From CAZEDM01 sp964511075 (GTDB taxonomy: Bacteria; Zixibacteria; MSB-5A5; RBG-16-43-9), in contig CAZEDM010000002.1 in assembly GCA_964511075.1 (NCBI GenBank), forward strand, positions 124,001-188,000: 64,000 bases of DNA, read 5' to 3'. Both the position numbers and the translations under genes were made by a program. Position 1 is the first letter of the stretch; every line of letters begins with the position of its first letter. Shown here piece after piece: positions 51,362 through 59,994 of the stretch. The notes under the pieces were generated by a model. The model saw nothing but the letters and a program-made list of their open reading frames with translations, did no database searches and was not told the origin of the DNA.

Positions 51362-52061
51362 TCTCACACTGCACGGCAAGCAGGCTCTTGACCTGGATTT
51401 AAAAGAGCTGGGGATGGAGATCTGCAGGGAGCTTTTCTTAGCTTCCCGTATGCTGTCGCTGGATACCCAGGTGCATTCTAAAAAGACGGAGGTATGCGAA
51501 AAGCCTTTAATTTACCTGAGAAAGCTGTTTAGGGTGAGGAGCTATTTCGATCTGCATCTTTACCGGGGGGGATTGTACTGTATGGGTATGCCTCTGGAGG
51601 AGAAGGTTTTCATCCGCCGCTTGAAATCGGAGCTTTCCAAACTGTCCCTGGGCAGTATTTATCTCTATAGCCAGGCATCCTTAGAGGAACTGCTGGTTTT
51701 CCTGAAGCGCCTGGGCAAGAAATCAGTCTCTGCCTCCGGGAAATTCAATTTCCAGCAATTTCTGCAGGAGAAAAAAGTTCGCTATATCAGAGTAAAGGAA
51801 TCAGAAACCGAAGACCCGTTTATAGAGGAGAGCATCTCCTTCGTGAACAAAAGCGGGGATTTCAAAGTCAGGACCCTGGCTAAGTTAGCCCTCCAGGAAA
51901 ATCCGCAATTAGTACAGGAGATATTATCGAAGGAAATTAAAAAGGATATAGATTTAGAGGGAAGGGTCAGGTTCGATTTCAGGCTGGGTGTTTTCCAGTC
52001 TGTTCTTGCAGTGGAGCCGGAATTACACAGCCGGAAAGCAGTTGAAGTTTTTCAAAAATAG
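51351..52061 (+). CDS. HEAT-N-like protein, paralogue of the operon's first gene product
   Basis: 236 residues, no signal peptide. The segment EELLVFLKRLGKK ... FQQFLQEKKVRYIRVKESETE parallels the AEELKSFLEFFVKK ... FSEYLKRNNITNIKLNRLRYE segment of the protein at 45104. The protein is thus a short paralogue of that N-terminal domain. It also has ENPQLVQEILSKE near the end, like the HPELLKDILLGK segment in the first gene. The ATG at 51351 overlaps the preceding gene and follows GGGGGTAAAAGG. It completes the four-gene operon and could bind the same partner as the longer paralogue. A terminator lies downstream at 52177. Confidence 0.7.
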   Translation: MANNLTLHGKQALDLDLKELGMEICRELFLASRMLSLDTQVHSKKTEVCEKPLIYLRKLFRVRSYFDLHLYRGGLYCMGMPLEEKVFIRRLKSELSKLSLGSIYLYSQASLEELLVFLKRLGKKSVSASGKFNFQQFLQEKKVRYIRVKESETEDPFIEESISFVNKSGDFKVRTLAKLALQENPQLVQEILSKEIKKDIDLEGRVRFDFRLGVFQSVLAVEPELHSRKAVEVFQK

Positions 52062-52176
52062 TTATTGATTACCGCTTGTTCTGCACTGATGTCCTCACCG
52101 ATGCAGGCAAAATTAAGAAAAGCTCTGCTGGTCAAGAGATCAGCAGAAAGCAATGTATATCGAATAAGAAGGTAGG

Positions 52177-52202
52177 GCAAAGCTTTAGCTTTGCTTTTTT
52201 TA
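52177..52202 (+). terminator. rho-independent terminator of the HEAT/BamA operon
   Basis: GCAAAGC / GCTTTGC around TTTA, followed by a run of seven T residues. The gap 52062-52234 is convergent with the minus-strand gene and also has an imperfect stem GGAGCACGG / CCGTGTCC near 52205, another TAGGG-type palindrome. Confidence 0.75.
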
Positions 52203-52234
52203 TGGCAGGAGCACGGTACGCCGTGTCCCTACGG

Positions 52235-54403
52235 TTATTTCAATAAATTCATTTTACGGGTTTCTTTGTAATCCTTTACCTTGAGTTGGTAAAAATATAT
52301 TCCCGAAGAAGCCTGGTTTCCTTTTTCGTCTTTTCCATCCCATATAATCTGATAACTCCCTGGAAGTTTTTTCTCGTCCAGCAAAGTCCTCACTTTTTGC
52401 CCCAGGATATTGTAGATTGTCAAGGTGGTGTGGATGGGTCCGCAAACTCCAAACTCCAAACTCCTAACCTGGAAGGGTATGGTGGTGGCTGGGTTAAAGG
52501 GATTAGGATAGTTCTGGCTGAGCGTGAAGGCATAAGGCAGGGATTCTTTTTCCTCTCCAACCGAGGTGGTGGTATCGACATTCAGGATTACCGGTATCGA
52601 TACAGGGGGCAGATTGTGATTTTTATCCCACGAATAGATTTTCAGATTTCCCCGGTAGGAGCCTATGGGTAAAAAGTAACTATCGAAAAATAGATTAACT
52701 GACTGGTTTTCACCAGGGTCAATTTCGCCTTGCAGCGGAGAGATTAAAAGCCAAGAGGGGTTTATCCTTACTCTCAGGGAATCCTTCAGATAATCCTGGT
52801 TGTAAGAGACAAGCAGGGCACAGGTGCCGTCCTGGTTCTGGATCCCGACTGTGGCTGTGTCATTATGCTGGCCTGTTTCCTCATACTGTAAATCTATGGA
52901 ACCTTCTTTGGTCAGGATGACCTGAAATGTGTATAGGTCATCATATTTGAAATGTTTTATCTTTTCGAAAGAGACTATCAGAGAATCGTCAGAATCGAAA
53001 AGGTAAATTCTGCTGCTGTCAGTCAAAACCAGGTTGCTCCAGAAAGGAGAAATCAGCCTGAAATACCCCTGTGAATAGGGCAGGGGCTGGTTTACGAATT
53101 TCAGATCCCAGGGATAGAAGCTCAGGACTCCATTGGTCGAAATCCACAGGCTGTCATAAAGATTTCCGTAAAGGGGAAAAGGAAAGCTCAGATACAAAGG
53201 ACCATAAACTTCGTTTTTATCCCCGGGCTGGTTGATTAGTGTTCCCCGCTCCGATATATCCACCCATTCATACTTCAAGCTCTTTTGTGTGATATTATCG
53301 CTCCAGGTGTAGCCGTAAGTGTCGGTTCCCTTGATGGAATCATCCGGCAAAAGCTCAAGCTCTGTTTTATAGTCCAGAGGCAGGTCACCGGCATTAGTCA
53401 GATTGGTATGTTCTTCCCTCTGCTCACCGGAGGTCAAGAGAATCTCCAGAGAATCAAGCTCGACCTGGAGCAAGGCGCCCTGTCTGGGAGTGGCACAGGC
53501 TTGGTCGGAGCTTTTGGATTCCTGCCCGGAATAAACCGCTGTCAATTTGTAGAAATAGGTTTCACCGTTGGTTACCTGAGTGTCAGGATAATAAAAGGAA
53601 TCTGCGGAAAAAGTATCCAGCAGAAATTCGGGCAAAACAGGAAAGCCAGAGCTGTCTGCCCGGTACAGGTTATATCCATCAGGCGAAAGGCAGGTCGGCG
53701 AGTCATTGGATAAGGTCAGACACCTGATCATCCAGTTGTAATTCCACTGCCACCACTGCCAGTATCCGTCTTTTTTCCAGCCGGCGAACGACATTTCACT
53801 GGTCGTCGAATTGTCTGCTCCAATTAAAGGAGAAATCGGAGTCTCTTCTAACCAGTGAAAAACAACCCAGAAGGTATCCTCATCGGTTATCAAAAGATTG
53901 TGCTCTATCTCCACCCACTCTCCGTCTGTATGGGCATTGCCAGAGGCATTGACATAAACCGGCTGTGAAAACATCTCTCCGGGGATTCCCTGGTTGTTCT
54001 TGTTTATGGTGATAAGGAACGGGTCGGTGGGGTCATAAAAAGGGTCGCCGGCTTTTCCCTGATAGCTGATGAAAACTACTGATTTGAGAAGGACAAAGGG
54101 CAAAGGGGGAGAGACGAATTTCTGGGCAAAACAGTTCTCATGCCATTCTTCAGAAACATAAAGCTGGTTTTCTTCAGTCCCGTCGTCATATAACTGCAGC
54201 TGCGGCTCGATTCCCGGCTTGAACCAGTAAAGAGGGACTTTACCGTCCTGGTCCGAGACGGCGGAGAGAAATGAAGGGGCAGAATCGGGCTGGGGATAAA
54301 AAGGGAAAGATTTAAGAGGGAAAAGGAAGAATAAAAGAATAAGAATCGTAGCAAAAAGCTTTAGTTCTATAGAAAAGATAGGAAGAAGAACTCTTTTTAT
54401 CAC
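52235..54403 (-). CDS. secreted protein with FlgD-like C-terminal sorting domain
   Basis: 722 residues, GTG start, with a long hydrophobic signal (LFATILILLFFLFPLKSF). Residues 50-240 are beta-rich and Trp-rich (WQWWQWNYNW). Residues near 250-310 look like a fibronectin type III unit (GYNLYRADSSGFP, YYPDTQVTNGETYFYKLTAV). The region 330-620 has a nidogen-like or bulb-lectin look (LSFPFPLYGNLYDSLWISTNGVLSF). The C-terminal 90 residues are the sorting domain (QNYPNPFNPATTIPF, YNILGQKVRTLLDEKK). The same EFG-x-x-IHTT-type insert as in the two paralogues occurs between its strands. Its role is not known; it is probably exported by a type IX-like route. Confidence 0.82.
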   Translation of the reverse strand: MIKRVLLPIFSIELKLFATILILLFFLFPLKSFPFYPQPDSAPSFLSAVSDQDGKVPLYWFKPGIEPQLQLYDDGTEENQLYVSEEWHENCFAQKFVSPPLPFVLLKSVVFISYQGKAGDPFYDPTDPFLITINKNNQGIPGEMFSQPVYVNASGNAHTDGEWVEIEHNLLITDEDTFWVVFHWLEETPISPLIGADNSTTSEMSFAGWKKDGYWQWWQWNYNWMIRCLTLSNDSPTCLSPDGYNLYRADSSGFPVLPEFLLDTFSADSFYYPDTQVTNGETYFYKLTAVYSGQESKSSDQACATPRQGALLQVELDSLEILLTSGEQREEHTNLTNAGDLPLDYKTELELLPDDSIKGTDTYGYTWSDNITQKSLKYEWVDISERGTLINQPGDKNEVYGPLYLSFPFPLYGNLYDSLWISTNGVLSFYPWDLKFVNQPLPYSQGYFRLISPFWSNLVLTDSSRIYLFDSDDSLIVSFEKIKHFKYDDLYTFQVILTKEGSIDLQYEETGQHNDTATVGIQNQDGTCALLVSYNQDYLKDSLRVRINPSWLLISPLQGEIDPGENQSVNLFFDSYFLPIGSYRGNLKIYSWDKNHNLPPVSIPVILNVDTTTSVGEEKESLPYAFTLSQNYPNPFNPATTIPFQVRSLEFGVCGPIHTTLTIYNILGQKVRTLLDEKKLPGSYQIIWDGKDEKGNQASSGIYFYQLKVKDYKETRKMNLLK

Positions 54404-54435
54404 CGCAGAAAATAGTTAGAGATAAAATTTTCTGG

Positions 54436-54464
54436 TAAATAAACTAAACAGAATTTAAAGTCAA
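54436..54464 (-). promoter_or_regulatory. sigma-70-like promoter of the sorting-domain gene
   Basis: Minus-strand TTGACT, 17-base spacer, TATTTA, giving a leader of about 26 bases. The same TTGACTTT and TATTTAC boxes are used upstream of the lipoprotein gene at 54965. Confidence 0.6.
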
Positions 54465-54562
54465 GGATTTTCTAAAATAAATCTCGTGAAATTCGTAAGA
54501 CTGTGATTGTCAATATCTTGGTGAATCAGCCAAAATTGTTTTTGCGGATTTATTTTCTGTAG

Positions 54563-54593
54563 GGACAGAACCCGCCTTAGGCGGGTTCTGTCC
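54563..54593. repeat. GGACAGAACCCGCC palindrome
   Basis: Perfect 14-base arms around TTA. It sits in the 561-base gap 54404-54964, next to two three-way-junction repeats. The remaining part of the gap holds two copies of the ATCCCC ... GGGGAT element (about 54653-54683 and 54820-54850) and a GGCAAGATGCC hairpin near 54893. No gene is seen. Confidence 0.7.
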
Positions 54594-54599
54594 TAAACT

Positions 54600-54647
54600 G
54601 GAGTGCATCAACTTGTTGATGCCTGCAAAAGCAAGCTTTTGCACTCC
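54600..54647. repeat. three-way-junction repeat, reference copy
   Basis: Outer stem GGAGT / ACTCC, then the hairpin GCATCAACTTGTTGATGC, then CT, then the hairpin GCAAAAGCAAGCTTTTGC. All three helices are perfectly complementary. Confidence 0.85.
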
Positions 54648-54747
54648 CAAAAAAATCCCCACATTGAGGGCAACGCGGGGATACCGATGGTGGAACAGTA
54701 GTTGTAGGTCAAGCATGGCGGAGCCTGCTTGACATTGTATAGGTTCT

Positions 54748-54816
54748 GGAGAGCATCAACTTGTTCAGTGGATCCAAATTCGGATTGATGCCTGCAAAAG
54801 CAAGCTTTTGCTCTCC
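54748..54816. repeat. three-way-junction repeat, copy with compensated outer stem and enlarged loop
   Basis: Outer stem GGAGA / TCTCC instead of GGAGT / ACTCC, so both arms changed together. The first hairpin keeps GCATCAAC and GATGC, but its loop contains an extra 21 bases or so. The second hairpin is identical to that at 54600. Confidence 0.8.
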
Positions 54817-54964
54817 AAAAAAATCCCCACGTTGATGGCGACGCGGGGATACCGATGGTGGAACAGACATCCTGTCTGTTCATAGAACTCAGGCAAGATG
54901 CCTGAGCCACCAAGTTTTTAACCTAACCCTCTCCTTAAAAAGGATAAGGGACTCTTAATCGCTG

Positions 54965-55513
54965 TCACTTCTGGCGGTGAAATTTTTCCGCAACGGAGAA
55001 GGCACTGGCATCCTCGGCATACTTGAGAACGAACTTCTGCAGCTCATCAGTGGATGCTGTCAGGAGAACCCTGTCATCCAAAAGCTGGTGAGGGATTTCG
55101 ATCTTCTTCTGCTCGATCATCTTTTTGAGCCAGTCGTTAGCCAGCCCGTTGATGTGAAGCGTATCATCCTCCATCCAGATTTTCCAGAAGGTGTGTGCGG
55201 GGATGAAGTGATAGGCATCGTAATCCTCGTCTGTTTTGGGATAGATATCCAGAAACCTGAATTTTCCAAGCTGCAAAAGATACGCCTTATACCTAACTTT
55301 CAGTCCTTCCGCAGTATAGATTAAGTCGTAGGTCTTTTCGCCGCCGTCCTCGAAGGTCAGGGTATCGTCCTCGTCTGCTGCTGTCCAGCTGCCTAACAGA
55401 GCTTTGTCGAACACCAGGTCCTTCTGTGTGAACAATGGATGAAGAGACGATACCACACAGCCGGATATAAACAATACGATTCCCAAAACAGCTAATATCT
55501 TAAGATAGCGCAT
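54965..55513 (-). CDS. hypothetical lipoprotein
   Basis: 182 residues with a hydrophobic signal and the lipobox FISGC (Cys19), so it is lipid-anchored. The mature part begins SSLHPLFTQKDLVFDKALLGSW, which resembles small lipoproteins of unknown function. It also has a LLTASTDELQKFVLKYAED motif near the end. The predicted fold is a mixed beta domain. AAGAGGAGG precedes the ATG. A promoter with the same boxes as that of the neighbouring minus-strand gene lies at 55608-55636. It is divergent from the MscS gene. Confidence 0.7.
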   Translation of the reverse strand: MRYLKILAVLGIVLFISGCVVSSLHPLFTQKDLVFDKALLGSWTAADEDDTLTFEDGGEKTYDLIYTAEGLKVRYKAYLLQLGKFRFLDIYPKTDEDYDAYHFIPAHTFWKIWMEDDTLHINGLANDWLKKMIEQKKIEIPHQLLDDRVLLTASTDELQKFVLKYAEDASAFSVAEKFHRQK

Positions 55514-55607
55514 CGTTAACCTCCTCTTATAATCTTTGGTGGCTGATTGCTCTTTAAATTTTTCAGTCTTTTCTCACAGAAGGTTTTTTGAAAAAAGAAA
55601 TTTAGTG

Positions 55608-55636
55608 TAAATAAAACAGGCTAAAGCTAAAGTCAA
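55608..55636 (-). promoter_or_regulatory. sigma-70-like promoter of the lipoprotein gene
   Basis: Minus-strand TTGACT, 17-base spacer, TATTTA, with the start near 55601. The 55514-55842 gap is AT-rich and holds this promoter and the plus-strand one at 55718. Confidence 0.65.
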
Positions 55637-55717
55637 GGATTTTATTGGAGAAAATTTTGGATTTTGTATGACCAAAAAATGCAAAAGCTTGGTAATCGAA
55701 ACCAAGAATAAAAAGAC

Positions 55718-55745
55718 TTGACTTCTTTGAGGGTATGGATAAAAT
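55718..55745 (+). promoter_or_regulatory. sigma-70-like promoter of the MscS/ABC operon
   Basis: TTGACT, 16-base spacer, TAAAAT, about 100 bases before the MscS-like start codon. Confidence 0.55.
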
Positions 55746-55842
55746 AAATAAGATGGAAATTTTCAACTCACAAGTATACTTCAACTCGGATATTTTATCA
55801 GGTTATTCTGCGTTCTCTGGATGAATTAAGGAGGTACAGATA

Positions 55843-56901
55843 ATGAGTAATTTTCTGAAAAGCACACAGTTCCTTTTGCCCGTAGCCTTTATAGCAGGCG
55901 GGCTTCTGGCTGGATTTGTCTTTGAGAAAATCATCCTCTCACGGCTCAGAAAGTTAGCAGCCAGAACCAGATGGGAAGGGGATGAGGTGGTTATCGGCGC
56001 CCTGAGGGGAGTTACCATTTTATGGTTTTTCATCGCCGGGCTGTATGGTGCCCTGCTCAACGTCCCGCTCAGCCTCGCCTTGCAGGACATAATCAAAAAA
56101 ATCCTGCTGGTTATCATAATACTCTCAGCCACGATGGTCCTGGCGAAGATCGCAGCAGGGTTTTTGAATCTGTATGCCAAAAGAGCAGAGGGGGTTCTGC
56201 CCTCCACCACCATCTTCTCGAACCTGACGAAGCTTCTCATCCTTATCATAGGCGTCCTGATCATCCTGCAGTCGCTGGGCATCTCCATCACGCCTTTGAT
56301 TACCGCCCTGGGAATAGGCGGGCTTGCGGTTGCCCTGGCTCTGCAGGATACGCTCTCCAATCTTTTTGCCGGGATTCACATTCTCATCTCCAGGAAGATA
56401 AAGCCGGGAGACTACGTGGAACTCGATTCCGGCGAGAAGGGGTATGTCACAGACATCACCTGGAGAAACACCACCATAAGAGCCATTCCCAACAATATGA
56501 TAATCATCCCCAACTCCAGGCTGTCCTCTGCCATTGTCATTAACTATTACCAGCCGGCAACCGAGATGGCAGTTCTTGTCCAGGTGGGCGTGAGCTACGA
56601 CAGCGACCTGGAAAAGGTGGAAAAGGTTAGTATAGAAGTGGCAAAAGAGGTGATGAGGGAGGTCCAGGGCGGGATTCCGGAGTTCGAGCCTTTTATCAGG
56701 TATCATACCTTTGCGGATTTCAGCATTAATTTTACAGTGATAATGCGGTCCAACGAGTTTATGAATCATTATCTGGTCAAGCACGAGTTCATAAAAAGGC
56801 TGCACCGGCGGTTCCTCAAAGAGGGGATCGAGATTCCCTTCCCCATAAGGACGGTTTATATGAAGAGAGAAGAGGGGAAAACAGGTGATACCGGGGAGTA
56901 A
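55843..56901 (+). CDS. MscS-family mechanosensitive ion channel
   Basis: 352 residues. An N-terminal part with about five membrane helices is followed by the MscS core. The pore-lining helix is LITALGIGGLAVALALQDTLSNLFAG, split here as seen in the MscS TM3 pattern. The beta domain is SRKIKPGDYVELDSGEKGYV and then TTIRAIPNNMIIIPNSRLSS. It gates on membrane tension and releases solutes at osmotic downshock; that is the usual role. An AAGGAGGTACAG site lies before the ATG. It is upstream of the ABC importer genes, which may be co-transcribed. Confidence 0.9.
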   Translation: MSNFLKSTQFLLPVAFIAGGLLAGFVFEKIILSRLRKLAARTRWEGDEVVIGALRGVTILWFFIAGLYGALLNVPLSLALQDIIKKILLVIIILSATMVLAKIAAGFLNLYAKRAEGVLPSTTIFSNLTKLLILIIGVLIILQSLGISITPLITALGIGGLAVALALQDTLSNLFAGIHILISRKIKPGDYVELDSGEKGYVTDITWRNTTIRAIPNNMIIIPNSRLSSAIVINYYQPATEMAVLVQVGVSYDSDLEKVEKVSIEVAKEVMREVQGGIPEFEPFIRYHTFADFSINFTVIMRSNEFMNHYLVKHEFIKRLHRRFLKEGIEIPFPIRTVYMKREEGKTGDTGE

Positions 56902-56959
56902 CGTGAAAAAAACCTCCTCATATACTTCTCAAAAAAGAAAGGGAAAGGCAGATCATTTG

Positions 56960-58264
56960 ATGGCAAAGAAAGAGAAAATGTTTAGGTGGAAATTTATTTT
57001 ATTAGTCCTGTGCGTGATTATTCTGACAGGAGGGTGTGCCAGGCAAAAGGGAAAGGAGGTCACTTTCGCGGTGGGCGGCGCTCCCAATGAGATCGAGGTG
57101 TGGGAGGAGCTTGTCTCCGATTTCGAAAAAGAAACGGGAATTAAGGTGAATATCCTCAGGCAGCCAACAGATACTGATCAGAGAAGACAGGGGCTTTTGA
57201 TTCCCTTGAAAGCCAAGAGGGACGATCCGGATGTTTTTCTTATGGACGTGGTCTGGATTGCCCAGTTTGCGGCTTCCGGATGGCTGGAACCTCTGGACGA
57301 TTACGTGAAAAAAGAGAATCTATCCACTGGCGTTTTCTTTAACAGGGTCGTGAACCTGGCAGACAGGTACGATGGTAGGCTGGTAGCCCTGCCCGTATAT
57401 ATCGATGCCGGGCTTCTCTATTACAGGAAAGACCTGCTGGAAAGATACGGATATCTAAAGCCGCCGCAGACCTGGGAGGAGCTTCTGGATTATTCCCTGA
57501 AGGTGCAGAAGGAGATGAGGAAAACGGAGCCGAACTTTTACGGCTTCATATGGCAGGGTGCGCAGTACGAGGGTTTGATCTGCAACTTTCTGGAATTCGC
57601 TGGCTCCGAGGGCGGGATTATTCTTCGAAATGACAAAATCAGGCTGAATACTCCTGAGAACATAAGGGCGGTTCAGCTGATGTATGACCTCATTCACCGA
57701 TATGATGTCTCCCCTCCGAATACCTTCACCGAGATGAAGGAGGAGGAAACCAGAACATTTTTTCAGCAGGGAAAAGCCTTGTTTTGCCGCAACTGGCCCT
57801 ATGCCTGGGCATTATTCCAGGAGGAAGGATCGAAAGTCAGGGATAGGGTGGGCATAGCATCCCTGCCGCATTTTTCCTCCGCAGCAAGCGTCTCCACGCT
57901 GGGCGGCTGGCACATCGGGGTCTCAAAATATTCCGAGGTCAAGCCGGAGAGTTTTGCACTGGTCAAATTCGTAACTTCTTTTGCCACGCAGAAGAGGCTG
58001 GCGATCGAGCTGGGCTGGAATCCGGGACGAACGGACGTCTACTCGGATTCAGAGGTTCTGGAAAAATCGCCCCATCTAGCAGCACTCAGGCAGGTTTTCG
58101 AGAATGCGAAAGCCAGGCCGGGGCTGCCTTACTATTCGCAGATATCGGAGGTCCTGCAGCAGAATATCAATGCCGCGCTTTCGGGAACTTTGTCCATACA
58201 GGAGGCGCTCACGAAATCGGAAGAGGAGGCTCAAAAAGTTATGCAGAATTACGAAGCACAGTAA
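56960..58264 (+). CDS. sugar ABC transporter substrate-binding lipoprotein
   Basis: 434 residues from the chosen ATG. A lipoprotein signal with LTGGC anchors it. The mature protein has the type-1 extracellular solute-binding fold (MalE/UgpB-like): WEELVSDFEKETGIKV, DVFLMDVVWIAQFA, GRLVALPVYIDAGLLYYRKDLL and LGGWHIGVSKYSE. It captures a sugar or glycerophosphodiester for the two permeases downstream. The sequence cannot tell which. An alternative GTG start at 56903 has a better Shine-Dalgarno site (GGGGAG) but would add a 19-residue basic extension; either is possible. Confidence 0.9.
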   Translation: MAKKEKMFRWKFILLVLCVIILTGGCARQKGKEVTFAVGGAPNEIEVWEELVSDFEKETGIKVNILRQPTDTDQRRQGLLIPLKAKRDDPDVFLMDVVWIAQFAASGWLEPLDDYVKKENLSTGVFFNRVVNLADRYDGRLVALPVYIDAGLLYYRKDLLERYGYLKPPQTWEELLDYSLKVQKEMRKTEPNFYGFIWQGAQYEGLICNFLEFAGSEGGIILRNDKIRLNTPENIRAVQLMYDLIHRYDVSPPNTFTEMKEEETRTFFQQGKALFCRNWPYAWALFQEEGSKVRDRVGIASLPHFSSAASVSTLGGWHIGVSKYSEVKPESFALVKFVTSFATQKRLAIELGWNPGRTDVYSDSEVLEKSPHLAALRQVFENAKARPGLPYYSQISEVLQQNINAALSGTLSIQEALTKSEEEAQKVMQNYEAQ

Positions 58265-58282
58265 TCCCACTATAACAAAAAG

Positions 58283-59167
58283 ATGAAAGATTATACCTTC
58301 AAGGAGCTGAGAGAGTCATACACATTCGTTCTGCCCCTGGTTATGGTGATTTTGATTTTCATTCTTTTGCCTGTAGCGGGGACTTTCATCACCAGCCTTT
58401 ACAGGGACGTCTCCTTCCTGCAGAAGAAGTTTATAGGGCTGGAGAATTACGCTAATCTTTTTCAGGATATCAGGTTCTGGCAGTCCTTTCGCTTTACCCT
58501 GTTATTTACTTTCGTCTCGGTCTGCCTGGAGATAGTTCTGGGGCTTGTTTTTGCGCTTTTGCTGAACGAGGTTTTGCCTTTTCGCGGTATCCTGCGCGCC
58601 TGCGTGCTTATACCCTGGGCTATACCCGCAGCCATAGCGGGAAGAACCTGGGAGCTGATTTATAATTATAATTACGGGCTGGCTAATTTTCTTGCGAAAA
58701 GCATTGGAATTGCCACGCAGCCGGTAAACTGGCTGGGGTCGGATGTCTCTGCATTTTTCTCCCTGGTGTTATCCGATGTCTGGAAGACGACTCCTTTCGC
58801 GGCGATTATCCTTCTGGCAGGTCTTTCTGCCATACCCCAGGAGCTTTATCGCCAGGCAAAGGTGGACGGGGCAAATTTTATCCAGAGGTTTTTCAGGATA
58901 ACCCTGCCGCTTCTTAAGCCGGTTCTTTTGGTGACCCTGCTTTTCCGGACTATCGATGCACTGAGGATCTTCGATCTGATCTACGTACTGACCAAGGGAG
59001 GTCCGGGCGGTGCCACGACCTCGCTTTCCCTTTACGGGTATAAATATTTCTTAGCCTCAGATTTCGGATATGGCTCTGCTGTCTCGGTGGTTCTTTTCGT
59101 AATCGCATTCGCTTTGTCCCTTCTGTACCTGCGTCTGGGCCGCTTCAGGGAGGGTCTGGCCGGATGA
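58283..59167 (+). CDS. ABC sugar importer permease, MalF-type
   Basis: 294 residues with about six membrane helices. It carries the permease motif with the EAA-like loop AKVDGANFIQRFFRITLP near residue 190, which couples to the ATPase. It forms a heterodimer with the next permease and overlaps its start by four bases (ATGA). It follows the binding-protein gene by 18 bases. Substrate is inferred as a sugar or polyol. Confidence 0.93.
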   Translation: MKDYTFKELRESYTFVLPLVMVILIFILLPVAGTFITSLYRDVSFLQKKFIGLENYANLFQDIRFWQSFRFTLLFTFVSVCLEIVLGLVFALLLNEVLPFRGILRACVLIPWAIPAAIAGRTWELIYNYNYGLANFLAKSIGIATQPVNWLGSDVSAFFSLVLSDVWKTTPFAAIILLAGLSAIPQELYRQAKVDGANFIQRFFRITLPLLKPVLLVTLLFRTIDALRIFDLIYVLTKGGPGGATTSLSLYGYKYFLASDFGYGSAVSVVLFVIAFALSLLYLRLGRFREGLAG

Positions 59168-59994
59168 AAGAAGAGAGGGTCAGAAGAATACTCATATTCC
59201 TAGGCTCGGTCTTTATGGTGGTTTTCTGCCTTTTGCCTTTCATCTATATGGTGGTTATCAGCTTCAGCCGGAATCCCGATTTCCTTGGCTCCGGAGGCCA
59301 GTTCGGGTTTGTGCTGGATAACTATAATAGAATTTTGACGGTATCATCTTTGAATTTCCTGGACTATCTTCGCAACAGCCTGGTTATATCCGGGGTCAGT
59401 GCATTCTTCACCGTGATCATAGCATCCCTGGCAGCCTATGCCATCACCCGCCTGCAGTTCGCGGGTAAGACCTTTATACTGCTTTTCGTGCTTGCCATCT
59501 CCATGTTTCCCCAGATAAGTATCGTGAGCTATCTATATAGATTCATGGAGAGCCTGGGCTGGATAAACACCTATGCCGGTCTGGTCTTTCCCTATATTGC
59601 CTGGACAGTGCCTCTTTCTTTGTGGATCCTGGTGAGCTATTTTGCCCAGATACCTAAAGACCTGGACCGGGCAGGGCTGGTGGACGGCTGTTCCAGATTC
59701 CAGGTTCTTCGCAGGATAGTATTTCCCATCGCGGCACCCGGACTCTTCTCCACGGCTTTACTTGCCTTTATCTTCGCCTTCAACGAGTTTATGTTTGCAG
59801 TGATGCTGACCATAGATTATCATTCCAGGACCATACCGGTGGGGATTGCGCTTTTTCAGGGTCTGCACGGCGAGATCCCTTGGGGGACCATAATGGCGGC
59901 TTCGACTGTGGCTACGCTGCCGGTGGTGCTGGGTGTTCTGGTCTTCCAGAGACATATCATCCAGGGGATAACCAGAGGAGCGGTGAAAGGATGA
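59164..59994 (+). CDS. ABC sugar importer permease, MalG-type
   Basis: 276 residues with about six helices. The EAA-like loop is RAGLVDGCSRFQVLRRIVFP near residue 175, and FAFNEFMFAVMLT lies near the end, as in MalG/UgpE. It pairs with the upstream MalF-type protein. Both ends overlap neighbouring genes (ATGA), a sign of translational coupling. Confidence 0.93.
   Translation: MKEERVRRILIFLGSVFMVVFCLLPFIYMVVISFSRNPDFLGSGGQFGFVLDNYNRILTVSSLNFLDYLRNSLVISGVSAFFTVIIASLAAYAITRLQFAGKTFILLFVLAISMFPQISIVSYLYRFMESLGWINTYAGLVFPYIAWTVPLSLWILVSYFAQIPKDLDRAGLVDGCSRFQVLRRIVFPIAAPGLFSTALLAFIFAFNEFMFAVMLTIDYHSRTIPVGIALFQGLHGEIPWGTIMAASTVATLPVVLGVLVFQRHIIQGITRGAVKG

Noticed and set aside
59880..59990. Longer form of the ABC ATPase gene
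   Set aside because: The added residues overlap the permease; the ATPase fold starts at MRVQLKNLSK and the ATGA overlap is typical.
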